The notes under the pieces are model-generated. The model did not search any database. It saw nothing but the letters and a program-made list of their open reading frames with translations, and was not told the DNA's origin. This document shows, piece after piece, positions 1 to 5,725 of a stretch of DNA of 5,796 nt (position 1 is its first letter; each line of letters starts with the position of its first letter). Source of the DNA: an uncultured Brachyspira sp. (GTDB taxonomy: Bacteria; Spirochaetota; Brachyspiria; Brachyspirales; Brachyspiraceae); contig CAKVCG010000112.1 in the NCBI GenBank assembly GCA_934725525.1, positions 1-5,796 on the forward strand, in the 5' to 3' direction. Position numbers and translations under genes: made by a program.

Positions 1-458
1 TAGACCCTGGATTTGCAAGATGCGGATACGCTTTTATAGAATCAAAAAATTCAATTTATAGAATAGTAGAATCGGGATTTATCGAAACTTTTAAAGAAAC
101 GGAATATAATCAAAGACTAAAAAAAATATATGACGATTTAAATGATTTAATAAAAAAAATAAAACCCGACAATGCCGCTATAGAAGAATTATTTTTTTCA
201 AAGAATTCAAAAACCGCGCTAAAAGTTGCGGAAGCGAGAGGAATTATAATACTTGCTTTAACGATTAATAATATTGATTTTAGGGAATATAAACCGAAAG
301 AAGCGAAATCGCAAATAACTGGAAACGGAAACGCAAATAAAGCCTCCGTTATAAAAATGATTAATTTATTTACTGGTTCAAAAATAATTCAAGACGATAC
401 AGCGGATGCCGTGGCAATCGCTTTGACTCATGCTTCGAGGAATAGAATTTTAGAATAA
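1..458 (+). CDS. ruvC: Crossover junction endodeoxyribonuclease RuvC, 5'-truncated by the window edge
   Basis: RuvC is the dimeric, Mg-dependent resolvase that nicks Holliday junctions symmetrically, working with the RuvAB branch-migration motor. The readable frame starts at base 3 (bases 1-2 finish the preceding codon) and gives 151 residues ending in TAA at 456-458. The window opens on the DPG motif, whose Asp is the first catalytic residue (E. coli D7), so only about six or seven N-terminal residues are missing. The second catalytic acid is the first Glu of AIEELFF (bases 183-185), at nearly the E. coli spacing, followed by the family-typical SKNSKTALKVAEARG helix. The C-terminal DDTADAVAIALTH block supplies the last two catalytic aspartates. 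The NGNANKASV segment also matches the family. All four acidic residues are present, so the enzyme should be active. The ruvA and ruvB partners are not in view. Identification is firm. Confidence 0.96.
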   Translation, partial: DPGFARCGYAFIESKNSIYRIVESGFIETFKETEYNQRLKKIYDDLNDLIKKIKPDNAAIEELFFSKNSKTALKVAEARGIIILALTINNIDFREYKPKEAKSQITGNGNANKASVIKMINLFTGSKIIQDDTADAVAIALTHASRNRILE

Positions 459-469
459 ATAAATTCTAT
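442..469. repeat. Perfect 8-bp inverted repeat across the ruvC stop codon
   Basis: ATAGAATT (442-449) and AATTCTAT (462-469) are perfectly complementary around a 12-base AT loop containing the ruvC stop codon. The stem is AT-rich and no T-run follows directly, so it is a weak candidate for transcription termination or mRNA 3'-end protection. In DNA this AT-rich it may simply be chance. Confidence 0.25.
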
Positions 470-483
470 AACATGCTTTATAA

Positions 484-1011
484 ATGAGTGTTTTAATGAG
501 TTATGATTTAAATATTGTTGAAGAAGAATTAAAAAATTCAATTTCGGTAGATTGGGATAAAGCTAAATAAAGCGGAGTAATCGATAGGAAGGGTTCTTTT
601 TTTACGCCGCAGATTTGGTATACTTCAACGCCAACGGCGGGCAGAAGCCCAAAACCGCTTAAGTTCTCAAAAGAAGCGAAAGATGTTTTTGAAGCGGGTA
701 AAAAGTTGTGGAGACATTATCATACGCAACATGCGGGCAGTAGCCAAACTGGAAGCTATATAAATGTCAACGCATCGTATTATGATATTTGTAAATACTT
801 TAAAGGAACTGACGCAAACGGAAGAATGAATAATAAAAGTATTGACGAAAAATATAATAAACTTATAAAAGATTTGAGGGATAAGATGGATATTTTAGCG
901 AAGAAAATTGAGCCAAAGATTATGAGTATGGTTTTTGAGGGAATAATATTATATCATATTTTTTATTCAATATATTTCGTTTATTTACGATATTTAAAAA
1001 AAGAACTTTAA
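484..1011 (+). pseudogene. Remnant of an unidentified gene, with an in-frame stop and a probable C-terminal frameshift
   Basis: From ATG 484 (or 496, same frame) the frame reads MSYDLNIVEEELKNS and stops at TAA 568-570 after 28 codons. It then stays open, without a start codon, from 571 to the stop at 1009-1011. The continued frame looks like real protein, for example FFTPQIWYTSTPTAG, VFEAGKKLWRHYHTQ and the hydrophilic block YDICKYFKGTDANGRMNNKS, then DEKYNKLIKDLRDKMDILAKKIEPK. At about 919 the protein-like reading shifts frame. Starting from base 921 the text reads YEYGF and then TGA (936-938), giving KIYEYGF if one T were restored, a natural-looking C-terminus. In the present frame the tail (after KIEPK) becomes a hydrophobic stretch, GIILYHIFYSIYFVYLRY, which looks like translated spacer. 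I do not recognise the family. An intact short gene starting at ATG 706 is formally possible but would begin inside the conserved-looking part. Several stretches are richer in G and C than the flanking genes, which hints at acquired DNA. Confidence 0.6.
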
Positions 1012-1033
1012 ATTAAAAATATAAAATAAAAAA

Positions 1034-1039
1034 TATAAT
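1034..1039 (+). promoter_or_regulatory. Possible -10 element before the receiver/GGDEF gene
   Basis: A perfect TATAAT lies 23 bases upstream of the ATG at 1063. No convincing -35 box sits 16-18 bases upstream, and the whole spacer is A/T, so a chance match is quite possible. The gene also lacks a clear Shine-Dalgarno sequence. Confidence 0.3.
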
Positions 1040-1062
1040 TAATCATATAAAAAGCGTTTATT

Positions 1063-2088
1063 ATGAATGAAAATATTTTAGTCATAGAATATAGAAACGA
1101 AGTCGTTGAAAAAATAATCGATATTTTAAAAGAAAGGCATTATAATCCCATTCCGACAAAATCCCGCTCGAAAGGAATCGAAATAGCGAACGAAACTTCG
1201 GTGGATTTGATAATTCTTGACGCCGATATTGGAGATTCTCAAGGATTGCAACTTCTTGAAACTTTTAAAAGCGAAGAAAACACAAAATGGATTCCCGTTA
1301 TTCTATTAAGCACGCCTTACAGAAAAATGGAATTTATAGAAGAAGCTATCGGTTTGGGAATAGACGATTTAATATTTACTCCTTTTGACGAAATGGAATT
1401 TATCGCTTCGGTTAATGGAGCTTTGAAATTAAAAAAATTATTCGTTGAAAATAATAAATTAATCAAACAAAATAATAATATTGAAGAAGAACTTAATAAT
1501 CTTAAAGATGTTTCGGAAGAACATTATAAATCTTATAAAGAAGCTCAAAAAAAATATGACGATATACTCAATTACGATTTGGAAACGGGACTCGACAATA
1601 AAAAAGAATTCTATAAACAATTAAAAAAATTTGTTTTTGAAAGCGTTCGCCATGAAGACACGATTATATTGTCATGTTTCTGTATTGACGGACTCGAAAA
1701 TATAATAAACGAATTTGGAATAATGGCGGCGGAGGAGATAATTCTTCAATTTACGAAAGTTTTGAAAGACGCGAGCAGAGAGGAAGATTTAATCGCTCGT
1801 TTGGGCAATAACGAATTTATAGTGGCATTTAAAAGAATGGACATAAGATTATACGATGAAAAAGTGGAAGAGATAAAAAGTTTAGTCGGCAAAAACGAAC
1901 TCGATTATAACGGAATGCTTATAAAATATACGATGTCCGCGGGAATATCTTACACGGCTTACAGGAAAACTTATCATTTTGAAAATAATATTGAAAAAGA
2001 AATTTCGCCTTCGCTTTTGGCTTTGCATAACGCTAAAAGAAGAGGTTTCGCTTCGGTTTATATTCACCCGACTATTATAAGAAAGTAG
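1063..2088 (+). CDS. Response-regulator-like protein with degenerate receiver and degenerate GGDEF domain retaining an I-site
   Basis: This is a 341-residue cytoplasmic protein with no membrane segment. Residues 1-120 are a CheY-like receiver: phosphoacceptor Asp53 (LIILDAD) and Ser83/Thr84 are present. However, the usual acidic pair is reduced to Glu9-Tyr10, and the invariant Lys of the KPF motif is Thr106 (TPF). Residues about 122-170 are a charged, coiled-coil-like linker. Residues about 171-335 are a GGDEF fold, from LETGLDNKKEF to LLALHNAKRRG near the end. The signature is GNNEF (248-252). Aligned without gaps to Caulobacter PleD, the metal-binding D327 is Cys207, N335 is Ile215 and D344 is Glu224, so diguanylate cyclase activity is unlikely. 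RxxD (Arg239-Asp242) lies five residues before GNNEF, the exact I-site position that binds c-di-GMP. I infer a c-di-GMP-binding or scaffold protein, as known for PopA. The next gene follows after six bases, suggesting one transcript. No clear ribosome binding site precedes the ATG. Confidence 0.9.
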   Translation: MNENILVIEYRNEVVEKIIDILKERHYNPIPTKSRSKGIEIANETSVDLIILDADIGDSQGLQLLETFKSEENTKWIPVILLSTPYRKMEFIEEAIGLGIDDLIFTPFDEMEFIASVNGALKLKKLFVENNKLIKQNNNIEEELNNLKDVSEEHYKSYKEAQKKYDDILNYDLETGLDNKKEFYKQLKKFVFESVRHEDTIILSCFCIDGLENIINEFGIMAAEEIILQFTKVLKDASREEDLIARLGNNEFIVAFKRMDIRLYDEKVEEIKSLVGKNELDYNGMLIKYTMSAGISYTAYRKTYHFENNIEKEISPSLLALHNAKRRGFASVYIHPTIIRK

Positions 2089-2094
2089 AAATAA

Positions 2095-2691
2095 ATGATT
2101 ATCAATCTTAATAAAAACGATATTGAAAGCATGAAATATGTGGCAAACGAAGTCGCTAAAGTTATTAAATCTGGCGGAGTCGTTACCTCTCCAACCGACA
2201 CTGTTTACGGAATGCTCGCCAACGCTTTTTGTCCAGATGCGGTTTGGAGAATTTATGAAATCAAAGGAAGAGAAAAAGACAAACCCTTATTAATTTTGCT
2301 TAAAAGCGAAGAAGATATAAAATTATTTTCCGATATGCCGATTCCAGAAATTGTCAAAAAAAATATCCCGGGCGAATTGACTTTTATCATGCCTTTGTCA
2401 AAAAATTTAGAATATAATTTTGAATTCTTAAAATCAACGGTTGCAATTAGAATTCCAAAAGACGATTACATGAAACTTATACTTAAAGAAACTCCTCCGA
2501 TTGTCGCTCCATCAGCGAATCTTTCGGGCGAGGGAATAATTTACGAAGGCGATAAAATAGCGGAAATTTTCAAAGACAAAGTAGATTTGATAGTAAACGC
2601 GGGATTGATAGAAAAAAAACTTCCTTCCACTTTATACGATTCGATAAACAAAAAAATTCTTCGTCAGGGAGAAGTTTATTTGGGCAAATAA
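2095..2691 (+). CDS. tsaC: Threonylcarbamoyl-AMP synthase (TsaC/YrdC/Sua5 family)
   Basis: The enzyme makes threonylcarbamoyl-AMP from L-threonine, bicarbonate and ATP, the first step of N6-threonylcarbamoyladenosine (t6A) at A37 of ANN-decoding tRNAs; the TsaD/TsaB/TsaE system then transfers the group. The 198 residues match the short single-domain TsaC type (E. coli about 190) and lack the extra C-terminal Sua5 domain. Family motifs appear in order: SPTDTVYGM (residues 32-40), IKGREKDKPL (56-65), PGELTFIMP (92-100), STVAIRIP (114-121), APSANLSG (138-145) and PSTLYD (177-182). These line the ATP/threonine pocket, including the KxR-type basic residues Lys57 and Arg59. The ATG lies six bases after the upstream stop, and the partial Shine-Dalgarno GAAAG lies inside the end of that gene, pointing to an operon with it. 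The N-terminal spacing to PTDTVYG is normal, which supports this start. It should be an active, probably essential housekeeping enzyme. Confidence 0.95.
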   Translation: MIINLNKNDIESMKYVANEVAKVIKSGGVVTSPTDTVYGMLANAFCPDAVWRIYEIKGREKDKPLLILLKSEEDIKLFSDMPIPEIVKKNIPGELTFIMPLSKNLEYNFEFLKSTVAIRIPKDDYMKLILKETPPIVAPSANLSGEGIIYEGDKIAEIFKDKVDLIVNAGLIEKKLPSTLYDSINKKILRQGEVYLGK

Positions 2692-2700
2692 TTTTATTTA

Positions 2701-2729
2701 TTGAATTTTTCTTAATTTTTATTTATACT
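2701..2729 (+). promoter_or_regulatory. Sigma-70-type promoter of the helicase-nuclease gene
   Basis: TTGAAT (2701-2706) and TATACT (2724-2729) each differ from consensus at one or two positions and are separated by the ideal 17 bases. Transcription would begin near 2736, giving a leader of about 20 bases with AAGG (2746-2749) placed seven bases before the ATG at 2757. The helicase gene therefore probably has its own promoter, although no terminator is visible after tsaC and read-through is possible. Confidence 0.6.
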
Positions 2730-2756
2730 AATTTTACAATTTAATAAGGCTATATT

Positions 2757-5459
2757 ATGGATATAGAAAAATATCTTATACTTTTAAGAGATAAAGACGG
2801 AAAGCTTAAAGACAAAAGCAAAGAAGTTGAAAATTATAAGAATTATGGAAATATAATAAAAGTCAAATTTTTTAATAACCCTAATCCATATACTTATAGT
2901 AAAGAAAATTTTAAGATTTTTAAAAATCCAATAAATATCGACAATAAAATAGAATTTAATCGCGGAAATTTGCTTAATATAAATAAAATTTTAAAATTCG
3001 ATTCTTATTATAAAATATTTTTTGAAAACGGTTATACAAAAATAGCTTCCGTTAACTCGTTAAAACATAGCGAGACAGAAATAAAAAATAATATTAATGC
3101 ATTCGATTATTTTAAAGATATTGCAAATATAGTTAGTATAAAAACCGATGACGGCGAAGCTTTATTAAATATAGCTTATCAAAAAATTTTATTCGTTGAG
3201 AAAGGGACGGCGTTATATTCGTATTTAAATCCGAGTATAAAACCGAAAAAAGATAAAGAATTTGATTCTGTTTTACTTTTTCCTTTTGGTATAAACGGTT
3301 CGCAATATCAAGCCGTAAAAAACGCTATGGAAAATCAAATAAGCGTAATCGAGGGACCTCCTGGAACGGGAAAAACGCAAACTATTTTAAATATTGTAGC
3401 CAATCTTATTTATAACGGCAAAAGCGTGGCGGTTGTATCTAATAATAATTCGGCTACTGAAAATGTGTTTGAAAAATTGAAACAGTTTGATTTTGATTAT
3501 ATTTGCGCTACTTTAGGACGAAGAGAAAATAAAGAAAATTTTATTCAAAATCAAAGCGGATTATATCCAAACTTTGAATATAACGAAATAAAATCAAATC
3601 CTAATAAAAATAAAGAATTAATAAAAGAATTAAAAGAATTTTTTAAGCTTCAAAATAATTTAGCGATAAATAAAAATATATTAAGCGAATTGAAAATGGA
3701 ATTTAAACATTTTATGAAGCAAGAAAATATATCGGAACTTCCTAAAATCAGAAATATAAATTATTTGAATTCCCAAAAAATAATGGACATAAAAATTAAA
3801 TTTGAAGGAATAAAAAAGATAGGAATATTTTTGAAATTGAAATTAATATTTTTATACGGAATAGGCGATTTCAAATTTTATAAAAAATCTATACAAGAGA
3901 TTATTAATGTTTACGACCAAATGTACTATACTATTAAAGAAAAAGAATTAAGCGAGGCTATGGATAAAGATAGCGGTAGATTGGAAGAATTAAGCAAAAA
4001 TAATATCGTTGAAAATTTAAAAAATAATTCTATCTCCATATTAAAAACATATCTGAAAAATAAATATAACGGCAAAAAAGAAAGAAAAATTTTTACTTCA
4101 AAAGATTTGGATAAAAATTCGGAAGAATTTATATCGGAATATCCTATAATATTCAGCACTACTTACTCTATAGGAAAATGTTTGAATAAAGATTATAAAT
4201 TCGATTACCTTATAATTGACGAGGCTTCGCAAGTAGATTTAATTACGGGAGCTTTGGCTTTATATAATTCAAAAAACGCCATTATAGTAGGAGATAGAAA
4301 GCAACTGCCAAATGTTATCCCCTCGGATAGTTTATCAAAAATAGAGGAATTGTCAAAAAAATATAATATAAGCCCGAATTACGATTATACTAAACAAAGT
4401 TTTTTAACTTCTATAATAGAATCGCTTGATTATATAAATAAAGTATTGCTTAAAGAACATTATAGATGCCATCCTAAAATAATAAATTTCTGCAATAAAA
4501 AATTCTATAATAACGAACTTGTAATTTTAACGGAAGATAAAGGCGAAGAAGATGTAATGAAAGTTTATATTACGGTTAAAGGAAGTCATGCAAGAGGACA
4601 TTATAATCAAAGGCAAATCGATGTCATAGATAAAGAAATTATGCCAGAATTAAAACAAAAATTAAGCGAAGACGAAATAGGCATAGTCTCTCCTTACAAC
4701 GAACAAAAAATTCGTTTGCAAGATACTATAAATAACAAAGATATACAAGTCGACACGGTTCATAAATATCAGGGAAGAGAAAAGGACGCTATTATAATTA
4801 CTACGGTTAATAATAAAATAAGCGAATTTATTGACGACCCTAAAATGCTTAATGTTGCAATAACTCGCTCAAAAAGATTTTTAAGGCTCGTAGTTTCAAA
4901 CGAAATATGCGAAAAAGACGGAAATATAAACGATTTGATAAAATATATAAAATATAATAATTTTGAAATCGTTAAAGGCAATGTAAAATCAATTTTCGAT
5001 TTGTTATATAAAGAAAATAGACTTGCGAGACTAAAATATCTTAAAGATAAAAAAAGAATATCTTTATACGATTCGGAAAATATAGCTTATAACGAAATTG
5101 AAAATATATTAAACGATTATAACGGTTTGGATATTGCCTCGCATATTCCTTTATTAAGAATTTTAGACAATACAAATTTATTAAATAAAGACGAATTAAA
5201 ATATGTCCTAAACGAATGGACGCATGTTGATTTTATAATTTATAATAAAATGGACAAAAAGCCCGTTCTTGCCGTAGAAGTTGACGGCTACGCTTTCCAT
5301 AAAAAATCTACCGCTCAAAGCAAAAGAGACGAATTAAAAAATAAAGTTTTTGAAAAATATGAAATCCCTTTGATACGATTAAGCACGATTGGAAGCGATG
5401 AAAAGAATATAATAAAAAATAAATTGGAAGAAATTTTATCTATAAATAAACTAATATAA
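2757..5459 (+). CDS. Superfamily 1 (Upf1/Dna2-like) helicase fused to a C-terminal PD-(D/E)XK-type nuclease domain
   Basis: This 900-residue cytoplasmic protein is predicted to unwind or translocate on nucleic acid and to cut it. Residues 1-170 form an N-terminal region with beta-rich stretches (IKVKFFNNPNPYTYS) that I cannot name firmly. The helicase core shows a Q-motif-like segment (Gln183/Gln185), Walker A GPPGTGKT (200-207), motif Ia (VAVVSNNNSATENV, 224-237), motif II DEAS (488-491), motif III GDRKQLP (512-518), EHYRCHP (567-573), GIVSPYNEQ (642-650), motif V VDTVHKYQGRE (665-675) and motif VI LNVAITRSKR (698-707), so the ATPase should be active. About 230 mostly helical, charged residues separate motif Ia from the region before motif II. 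The C-terminus (about 770-895) has HVDFIIY (Asp825), AVEVDGYAFH (Glu841, Asp843, His848), then KRDELKN and IPLIRLS, the layout of DUF2726/DUF559/Vsr-like nucleases. It has its own promoter, and a terminator follows. A defence role is plausible by analogy with other helicase-nuclease fusions, but unproven. Confidence 0.9.
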   Translation: MDIEKYLILLRDKDGKLKDKSKEVENYKNYGNIIKVKFFNNPNPYTYSKENFKIFKNPINIDNKIEFNRGNLLNINKILKFDSYYKIFFENGYTKIASVNSLKHSETEIKNNINAFDYFKDIANIVSIKTDDGEALLNIAYQKILFVEKGTALYSYLNPSIKPKKDKEFDSVLLFPFGINGSQYQAVKNAMENQISVIEGPPGTGKTQTILNIVANLIYNGKSVAVVSNNNSATENVFEKLKQFDFDYICATLGRRENKENFIQNQSGLYPNFEYNEIKSNPNKNKELIKELKEFFKLQNNLAINKNILSELKMEFKHFMKQENISELPKIRNINYLNSQKIMDIKIKFEGIKKIGIFLKLKLIFLYGIGDFKFYKKSIQEIINVYDQMYYTIKEKELSEAMDKDSGRLEELSKNNIVENLKNNSISILKTYLKNKYNGKKERKIFTSKDLDKNSEEFISEYPIIFSTTYSIGKCLNKDYKFDYLIIDEASQVDLITGALALYNSKNAIIVGDRKQLPNVIPSDSLSKIEELSKKYNISPNYDYTKQSFLTSIIESLDYINKVLLKEHYRCHPKIINFCNKKFYNNELVILTEDKGEEDVMKVYITVKGSHARGHYNQRQIDVIDKEIMPELKQKLSEDEIGIVSPYNEQKIRLQDTINNKDIQVDTVHKYQGREKDAIIITTVNNKISEFIDDPKMLNVAITRSKRFLRLVVSNEICEKDGNINDLIKYIKYNNFEIVKGNVKSIFDLLYKENRLARLKYLKDKKRISLYDSENIAYNEIENILNDYNGLDIASHIPLLRILDNTNLLNKDELKYVLNEWTHVDFIIYNKMDKKPVLAVEVDGYAFHKKSTAQSKRDELKNKVFEKYEIPLIRLSTIGSDEKNIIKNKLEEILSINKLI

Positions 5460-5496
5460 TTTAAAATAAATTTAATAAAAAATTCTTCCTTTTTTT
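5426..5496 (+). terminator. Probable Rho-independent terminator after the helicase-nuclease gene
   Basis: GGAAGAA (5426-5432) pairs with TTCTTCC (5483-5489). After one bulged A, TTTT (5434-5437) pairs with AAAA (5479-5482). The 3' arm is followed at once by seven Ts (5490-5496). The 5' arm lies within the last codons of the gene and the loop is long (about 41 bases, AT-only), which weakens the call, but the arm/T-run geometry and position are right. Confidence 0.5.
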
Positions 5497-5499
5497 CTA

Positions 5500-5529
5500 T
5501 TGACATTATTTTTATTTATAATATATTAT
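5500..5529 (+). promoter_or_regulatory. Promoter of the structured leader and ABC ATPase gene
   Basis: A perfect -35 TTGACA (5500-5505) is followed by overlapping -10 candidates: TATATT (5522-5527, 16-base spacer) and TATTAT (5524-5529, 18-base spacer). A perfect TATAAT at 5517-5522 is too close (11 bases). Transcription would start at about 5533-5537, leaving an unusually long leader of about 190 bases before the ATG at 5726. Confidence 0.65.
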
Positions 5530-5584
5530 CTTTAATAATTAATCGGCGATAGCGGTAAATAGATATTCTTTACAGGTGTATCTG

Positions 5585-5608
5585 TTGACTAAGAAAGGCA
5601 ATCATTAA
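5585..5608 (+). CDS. Possible leader peptide (7 codons, TTG start)
   Basis: TTG at 5585 is preceded by AGGTG (5574-5578), a good Shine-Dalgarno core at six bases spacing, and opens the short frame (M)TKKGNH ending at TAA 5606-5608. Its last codons run into the 5' arm of the hairpin at 5598-5620, the arrangement used when ribosome stalling or passage changes leader folding. The frame is so short that chance is a serious alternative. Confidence 0.2.
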   Translation: MTKKGNH

Positions 5609-5633
5609 AAATAATATTGCTGGAACGAAAAAA

Positions 5634-5723
5634 CCCTATGCGGGTAGCGACGAGTAAACTGTGTTTTATACATTAGTATATAAGTATTAAGCTATCCCAA
5701 AAAATAACGCATAGGGAGTTTTT
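5634..5723 (+). promoter_or_regulatory. Long stem that sequesters the ribosome binding site, followed by a T-run
   Basis: CCCTATGC (5634-5641) pairs perfectly with GCATAGGG (5709-5716). GGGTAGC (5642-5648) then pairs with GCTATCC (5691-5697) with one G-U pair, stacking a second helix inside; a small TATAC/GTATA hairpin (5667-5680) sits within. The 3' arm contains most of AGGGAG (5713-5718), the only good Shine-Dalgarno sequence for the ATG at 5726, so the folded form should block translation. The stem is followed by GTTTTT (5718-5723), so it could also act as an intrinsic terminator. A short frame, MRVATSKLCFIH (5638-5676), begins inside the 5' arm, and a ribosome reading it would open the stem, though its own ribosome binding site is poor. 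Confidence 0.6.
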
Positions 5724-5725
5724 AA

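Larger units (their letters stand above)
5535..5725 (+). promoter_or_regulatory. Structured 5' leader RNA upstream of the ABC ATPase gene, class not recognised
   Basis: The leader is richer in G and C than the spacers around it and folds by eye into successive hairpins. These are GTAAA/TTTAC (5555-5559 with 5569-5573), ACAG/CTGT (5572-5575 with 5582-5585, overlapping the first), GCAAT-c-ATTA/TAAT-ATTGC (5598-5607 with 5612-5620), and a long terminal stem covering the ribosome binding site (5634-5716). I compared it mentally with the consensus cores of TPP, FMN, cobalamin, SAM, glycine, lysine, c-di-GMP, guanidine, fluoride, Mn, Mg and T-box elements and saw no match. It could be an unrecognised riboswitch, a translation-coupled attenuator with a leader peptide, or a small RNA in its own right. 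The start is estimated from the promoter, not observed. Confidence 0.55.

Noticed and set aside
706..1011. An intact 101-codon gene starting at ATG 706
   Set aside because: Protein-like sequence in the same frame extends well upstream of 706 to the stop at 568-570, and the C-terminal tail looks like frameshifted spacer, so a gene remnant explains it better.
1882..2067. Open frame on the minus strand within the GGDEF-like domain
   Set aside because: It lies wholly inside a well-supported + strand gene, has no family motif and looks like a shadow frame.
3926..4159. Minus-strand open frame rich in Leu, Phe and Ser
   Set aside because: It is the antisense of the Lys/Glu/Asn-rich helicase insert, which automatically gives a hydrophobic-looking shadow.
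4769..4981. Minus-strand open frame with hydrophobic runs
   Set aside because: It is antisense to helicase motifs V and VI, with no ribosome binding site or independent support.
5315..5506. Minus-strand open frame overlapping the helicase C-terminus and spacer
   Set aside because: It is antisense to the nuclease domain and to the terminator; composition is a mirror of the AT-rich coding strand.
5581..5599. Hammerhead-like core (CTGTTGA followed by GAAA)
   Set aside because: The first box differs from CUGANGA, the GAAA is not framed by the required helices, and no cleavage-site stem is found.
5630..5720. TPP or T-box type element suggested by CCCTATG and AGGG blocks
   Set aside because: The CUGAGA box of TPP elements and the T-box bulge sequence are absent; the blocks are explained by simple mutual pairing.
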